This document shows, piece after piece, positions 59,401 to 64,000 of a DNA stretch of 64,000 nucleotides. This DNA comes from Sepioteuthis lessoniana (lineage: Eukaryota > Mollusca > Cephalopoda > Myopsida > Loliginidae): the NCBI GenBank assembly GCA_963585895.1, contig OY757934.1:47159707-47223706 (forward strand). Direction: 5' to 3'. Position 1 is the stretch's first letter. Every line of letters begins with the position of its first letter. A program made the position numbers and the translations under genes. The notes beneath the pieces were generated by a model. The model made no database searches. It saw only the letters and a list, made by a program, of their open reading frames with translations, and was not told the origin of the DNA.

Positions 59401-60276
59401 GAGAATCAATTTTGGGTCGAAGGCCATAATTGCCGAAATAGCTTGTTGTCAAGAGCGGACGTAAAAGACACCGTGAAAGTGATTCTTGGAGTTCCTTTCG
59501 CAAACTCCCGTCTCTTCAATGAATCCCTCACACTAAAGACAAAGACCAAATCCCAATTCTGTGTGTCGGTAGGCTGCGATGGATTTCGCACGTCAGTTTA
59601 AGGGCGTATTGATTCGAGCGTTCTCTCCCTCTCTCTCCTTCACTTTTCCTTCTCTCTCGCTCTCTCCCTCTTTCTCCTTCCTTCCGTCTCTCTCTCCTTC
59701 CTGTTCTCGCATTCCTTCCTTCGTTCGTTCGTTCGTTAAGTTGTAACAAGTTCGTCGGGCGACGCACTCAGAACAAAAATCCCTGTTACGCCGTTACTGT
59801 GCGTATTTTATGTTCGTGAGATCTCGCCAGAATTTGCATACGTGCAAATTACCTCTCGCTGGTTCAAGATCTCCCATCATCAAATATACTCGAGGCAGTC
59901 ATATCGGTTTCGATTTTCCGCTCTCCAATCCATCATTTCGGTCGGCCGTGCTGGCGGAGGCACGGATCCGGCCGGGTGTGGCTTGGTGACTGGAATAATT
60001 TCCTTCGGTCTAAAGGGGGGCTTCCCCCCCCCAGGCTTTTACCTCCTTCGGGAGGGTTGGGTTTATCGCCCGGCCTTTGAGGCGCCCCAGAAAGGGGAGT
60101 GCCGACCGGGCCGAGGGCATTTTTGGAACCTGCACCCGGACCCACCATAAAAAGACCTTGTGCCATACCTGCCCGTTCGGTGGGGCGAGCAACAAATACT
60201 GCTTTTCCGCTCTACAAGCCAGACACGTTCGTGCGCGCTTCGAATGCCCAGGTACGTTGCGTCCGTTACCTTCACA
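56155..60276 (-). mobile_element. LTR retrotransposon fossil, unit 7 (most diverged)
   Basis: 3' LTR 56155-56693, pol about 56700-58903, gag about 58904-59427, 5' LTR 59444-60276. It differs from all other copies at many scattered sites across pol and gag and carries a few more breaks than they do. It keeps the same position and nested insert, so it descends from the same insertion event. Confidence 0.87.
59925..60202. mobile_element. GC-rich insert in 5' LTR, unit 7
   Basis: 278 bp between 11-bp repeats. It has a private change in the ggcgcctgaggcgcc word. Confidence 0.7.
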
Positions 60277-60392
60277 ATAATGTTTATTTTTAACTCGAGA
60301 CGTCTTCCTCCAGATTTCCGTCGACCCATTCATTTGGAATGCATCGTCTCCTTTCACTTAGTTAATGAAACTAGGCACACATTGCACATCAA

Positions 60393-61042
60393 TCTGGCCA
60401 GGAAAGCGAAAGCTCAACGAAGAAACTGAATTTCTTCTAATAACAGCAAAAAAAAAAACACGCCGTAAGGACGAATTATACTAAAGCGGAAAGCAATAAA
60501 ACGCAACAGAATAGCAAGTGTAGGGTATGCAGAGTAAGGCATTAAACGCCTAATCACATAATAAAAGAATGCACTCAACTGGCATGAAAGAAGTACAAGA
60601 CAAGGTACCCATCGGTGGGAAAACTACTTGGCGTCGTCTCGTCGATTTCAACGTAGTGGATTTTACCGTTGAGGCTGACTACAGATTGAAAATAAAAGAA
60701 AACGGAAAGATAAGCAAACACTTGGAGCATGAGAAAGAAGTAAATGCTGTGGCACACTAAAGTAACATTGATAGCAATATTAATTGTTGCGATTGTAACT
60801 GTTCCGAAAAGCTTGGAAGACTGGCTGGAGGAAGTGGAAATCAAAGTTTCAAGAGAGACGATCGATATGATAACATTGTTGAGATTGACCAAAATATTCC
60901 TGCAAACATGTTGGGACTTTCTCTTACTTAGACGTCACTGAAAGAGCACCAACTAACCCTGATGTGATAAAATCGCATCTACTGTGATAATAATAATAAT
61001 AATAATAATATTAACAATAATAATAATAATAATAATAATAAT
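60393..61042 (+). pseudogene. LINE 3' end with (TAA)n, unit 8
   Basis: As in unit 1. The 65-codon end is at 60744-60941. It has a short tail with a ttaacaat step. Confidence 0.7.
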
Positions 61043-61624
61043 GCGAAAGCAAATGTCTTTTGATAATAGCTGATGACGCCGTTAAGACGAATTATATTAA
61101 AATGAAAACCAATAAATCACAATAGTAAGCGAATGCAGTCAACTGGTATAAAAGAGTTACAAGACAATATATGACGCCTCGAGAAAATTTGTCTACAGCA
61201 AATTTTGTATGAGATTGAAATGTGATCAAACGACCAATCGGCGAATGCCTTAACGAGAAACAATCGTAGAGAACGAGACGCCTAAAAGTATTCTTCAATT
61301 TTCACATACAAACAGATCAACTAACTTTTGCTAGAATCCAACACTGCGTTGAAAAAATTCTATTATGGGTTGGTTTATCAGATTATAACGAAATACTACA
61401 AAGTTGCCGATATCGTGTAGAAGACTAAACACGATCACCTCATTTAACTAGGAATTAAGGATAAGATGAACTTTAAAAAACGATCTTTTCATCCGGTGGA
61501 TTTTTCTGAAAGAGATTTCACAACGCCGTCTACAAAGGGACATTTCACAATTATCAATATGGATTTAAGTCATTATATTGAAAGTTAGGTAGAGTTCGTT
61601 GATCTACTTAAAAGAGAAAACGGT

Positions 61625-61706
61625 CGCTGCGAGCAGGATTTGAACCTGCGCGGGCAATGCCCATTGGATTTCAAGTCCAACGCCTTAACCACTCGGCCAT
61701 CACAGC
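61625..61706 (-). tRNA. tRNA-Ser(UGA) isoform A, unit 8
   Basis: Identical to the unit 1 A copy. Confidence 0.95.
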
Positions 61707-61806
61707 TGCAAGCGACGATGTTATATAGTTTTATAATGTTTTTGTTTTTTTAACTCGAGACCTCTCATTCCAGATTTCTGCTTATCAATCATTTGGAATG
61801 CATCGT

Positions 61807-62808
61807 CTCTTCTCACTTAGTTAATGAAACTAGACCAACATTGCACAGGAGAAGACAAGAAAATGGCCAGGAAAGCGAAAGCCTAAAGGAGAAACAGCGG
61901 AAAACAACGCCATAAGAACGAATTATACTAAAGCGAAAAGCAATAAAACGCAACAATATATCAATTGTAGGTTATGCAGAGTAAAGCATTAAACGCTTCA
62001 TCACATTGACGCATTCATACAACGTCTCGAAGACTACATAGAAAAACACGAACGAGGACTGATTTCATCAGAAACGATACTGATAACACGATAGACGATA
62101 GAATAACAACAACTAGGAAACAAAAATGGGAGAAAAAAACAACTCAATGTCCGCTTTAAACCACTAATAAACAACTGCACACACCAGAAAACCTGGACCT
62201 GGCTAAGAAAAGGAAACCTTAAGAGAGAAACGGAATCTCTCCTAAGAGCAGCACAGGACAACGCCATAACGACCAATAATATCAAAGCGAGAATAGATAA
62301 GACGCAACAAAACACTAAATGTTAGCTATGCGGTGACAGAGACGAAACCATCAATCTCATAATAAGCGAATGCAGCAAATTAGCACAGAACGAGTATAAG
62401 ACTAGACACGACAAGGTCGGCAAGGTGATCCACTGGGAAATGTGCAAGAAATTTAAATTTCACCATGCTAACAAATCGTATATGCACAACCCAGCACCTG
62501 TCCTAGAAAATGACACACATAAACTCCTATGGGACTTTAACATAGAAACGGATCACCTAATCCCGGTCAGAAGACCAGACTGACCTTATACGTAATAATC
62601 AACAAAAAAAGAGACCTTGCAAAATTGTCGAGTGTTCTGTCCCGGCGGACCACAGAATAAATCTGAAGGAATGTCAAAAGAAGGATAACTACCTCGACCT
62701 TGCTAGACAATTGAAAAAACTGTGGAACATGAAATTGACGATTGTGCCAATTGTGAAAAACCATCAGCTAACACTGATGTGAAAAACTCTAAAGGAGCAA
62801 ATAATAAT
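61807..62808 (+). pseudogene. LINE C-terminal fragment, unit 8
   Basis: Homologous to 6780-7775. It shares acgaaaccatcaatc (62340) with unit 2 (15330), where the others have gaaagcatc. Confidence 0.72.
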
Positions 62809-63678
62809 GATAAAAATGTGGTTTTTCAGATAAAAATGAAATGCTTTAAAGTCGAAGAAATTGACTAGAAGATTAAGCACGAGTTGCTGCTTCTTCAACT
62901 TGGAATTAAGGAAAAGCCGAACTTGAAAAAAGGTACTCGTCATTTGGCGGATTTTCTTGTTTCAGTGAAGTGCAGACTGAAAATGAGAGAAAGCGAAATA
63001 ATAGTATTTCGATTCTGCCAAATAGCAGAAATTAACAGCAGAAAATTAAGGTGACGATAATGTCACAAATAGATTGTGTGTTAGGAAGAGTCCCCGAGAA
63101 TTGTTTTGAAAATATTGTGTCATTATTGGAAATCAGAAGACGATTTGAGGAGATAGAGACGATAGCATTGTTAAAATCGGTTAAAATAACCAGAAAAGTG
63201 CTGGTAACCTCAGGTTAATGGGTTGTCACTGATATTTCAGTGAAAGACTACTGACTAATCGCGTTGTGATAAACTCTCAGCCAGTGAAATAATCGATTAA
63301 GTGTGTTCTACACACAATAGCAGTGTTTTTATTTTCCTTCCATCAGGCCATATGCTTAGTTAATGCCAATAATAATGATAAAAATAATAGTAATTTTAAG
63401 AAGGAAGGTCTTGCAGAAATAAGCTTTTCCGTTGAATAAGATTCCTATTTCGAGGTGGCATCTAAGTGAGATATGGCTCCATTCCCCAGAAGAAGAAAAA
63501 GAGTTGCGCTAAAACGTTCCATGTGTATACAAGATATACGAATTAAATGTCTTTCCGTTTCGAATTAAATGCTGACGCCGTTTACAAAGGGACATTTCAC
63601 AATTATCAATATGGATTAAAGTGTCATTATATTGGAAGTGAGGTAGAATTTGTAGATCTACGTAAAAGAGAAAACGAT

Positions 63679-63760
63679 CGCTGCGAGCAGGATTCGAACC
63701 TGCGAGGGCAATGCCCATTGGATTTCAAGTCCAACGCCTTAACCACTCGGCCATCACAGC
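63679..63760 (-). tRNA. tRNA-Ser(UGA) isoform B, unit 8
   Basis: The gene body is identical to unit 1 although the immediate flanks on both sides are diverged. This suggests selection or conversion acting on the gene itself. The TATA-like box at -24 is kept. Confidence 0.96.
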
Positions 63761-63809
63761 AACAAGCGCTAAAGAGTTGTAACTTTATAATGTTTATTTT
63801 TAACTCGAG

Positions 63810-64000
63810 GTCTGGTCTGCGCATTTATTGCTGGGTTGCACGAGCATGCGGAGAATCTTCTTCAGGCCACTACCCGAGTAGACGACTTGCCGATATCTGA
63901 AATATTGGCCCGTGCCCGAGCAATACTGTAGGACAGTCTCAAAGGCACAGAATCAGCCCTCTTCTCCTCACTCAGCTGCTGATACACTGCGTATGCGCCT
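63810..64000. mobile_element. Start of gag/LTR debris, unit 8
   Basis: Plus-oriented gag fragment, then the start of the minus-oriented fragment. It runs off the window. Confidence 0.8.

Larger units (their letters stand above)
52109..60276. repeat. Array unit 7 (8168 bp)
   Basis: A complete unit. Its left half is close to unit 6, including the acgccatgagaacg variant, while its LTR element is the most diverged in the array. It has the longest (TAA)n and CT tracts seen. Confidence 0.95.
60277..64000. repeat. Array unit 8, cut by the window end
   Basis: Standard order up to the gag debris. The array clearly continues beyond the window. The flanks of its tRNA B differ from all other units (agcaacaagcgctaaag instead of agctgcaagcacggcag). 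Confidence 0.93.

Noticed and set aside
10103-60276. Seven independent insertions of the LTR element
   Set aside because: All copies share the same insertion point, debris and nested insert (where present), so one insertion was amplified with the unit.
5225-64000. Ribosomal DNA, histone or 5S repeat array
   Set aside because: No rRNA, histone or 5S sequence is visible. The only RNA genes in the unit are tRNA-Ser.

Overview
The window is animal nuclear DNA made almost entirely of repeats. It shows nuclear tRNA genes with internal A and B boxes and T-run terminators, non-LTR (LINE) and LTR retrotransposon fossils, a tRNA-derived SINE and many microsatellites. No bacterial-style operon or intact host protein gene was found. 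The LINE C-terminal domain and the SINE body look like types found in invertebrates. A lophotrochozoan or arthropod host is possible, but the species cannot be fixed by reading alone.

Positions 1-5224 are a left flank of decayed repeats. They hold an inverted scrap of the array unit (1-143), a possible LINE 5' end with its first codons (619-1222), broken tRNA-Ser copies (1545, 1803, 2509, 5117), LINE 3' ends (2020-2330), a 65-bp tandem repeat (2961-3090), a LINE reverse-transcriptase remnant split by a tRNA-derived SINE (3105-4520), and a diverged half-unit (4580-5224) that forms the array's left edge.

Positions 5225-64000 are a head-to-tail array of a unit of about 8.1 kb. Six full units, two units fused across a missing segment (13330-27733) and a partial eighth unit are visible. 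Each full unit has, left to right: a LINE 3' end with a (TAA)n tail; a second LINE scrap; tRNA-Ser(UGA) gene A on the minus strand; a LINE C-terminal fragment; further LINE-tail sequence; tRNA-Ser(UGA) gene B on the minus strand, about 2 kb after gene A; and a minus-strand LTR retrotransposon fossil of about 4.5 kb with doubled, partly inverted gag/LTR debris at its left side. The 5' LTR of that fossil carries a GC-rich insert of about 280 bp flanked by an 11-bp direct repeat.

The only elements that look functional are the tRNA genes. There are sixteen copies in two isoforms, each with a TATA-like box exactly 24 bp upstream and a TTTT terminator a few bases downstream. Fifteen look intact and one (23012-23091) is damaged. 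The retrotransposon copies share the same insertion point and the same nested insert, so they multiplied with the array and not by separate transposition. Shared private variants (units 5 and 6; units 2 and 3), microsatellite lengths and one unit fusion point to recent unequal exchange or gene conversion. The most interesting feature is the position of the LTR element, about 50 bp upstream of a tRNA gene and just outside its TATA-like box, with a 23-bp flanking duplication and an apparently empty homologous site still present at 5225-5247.
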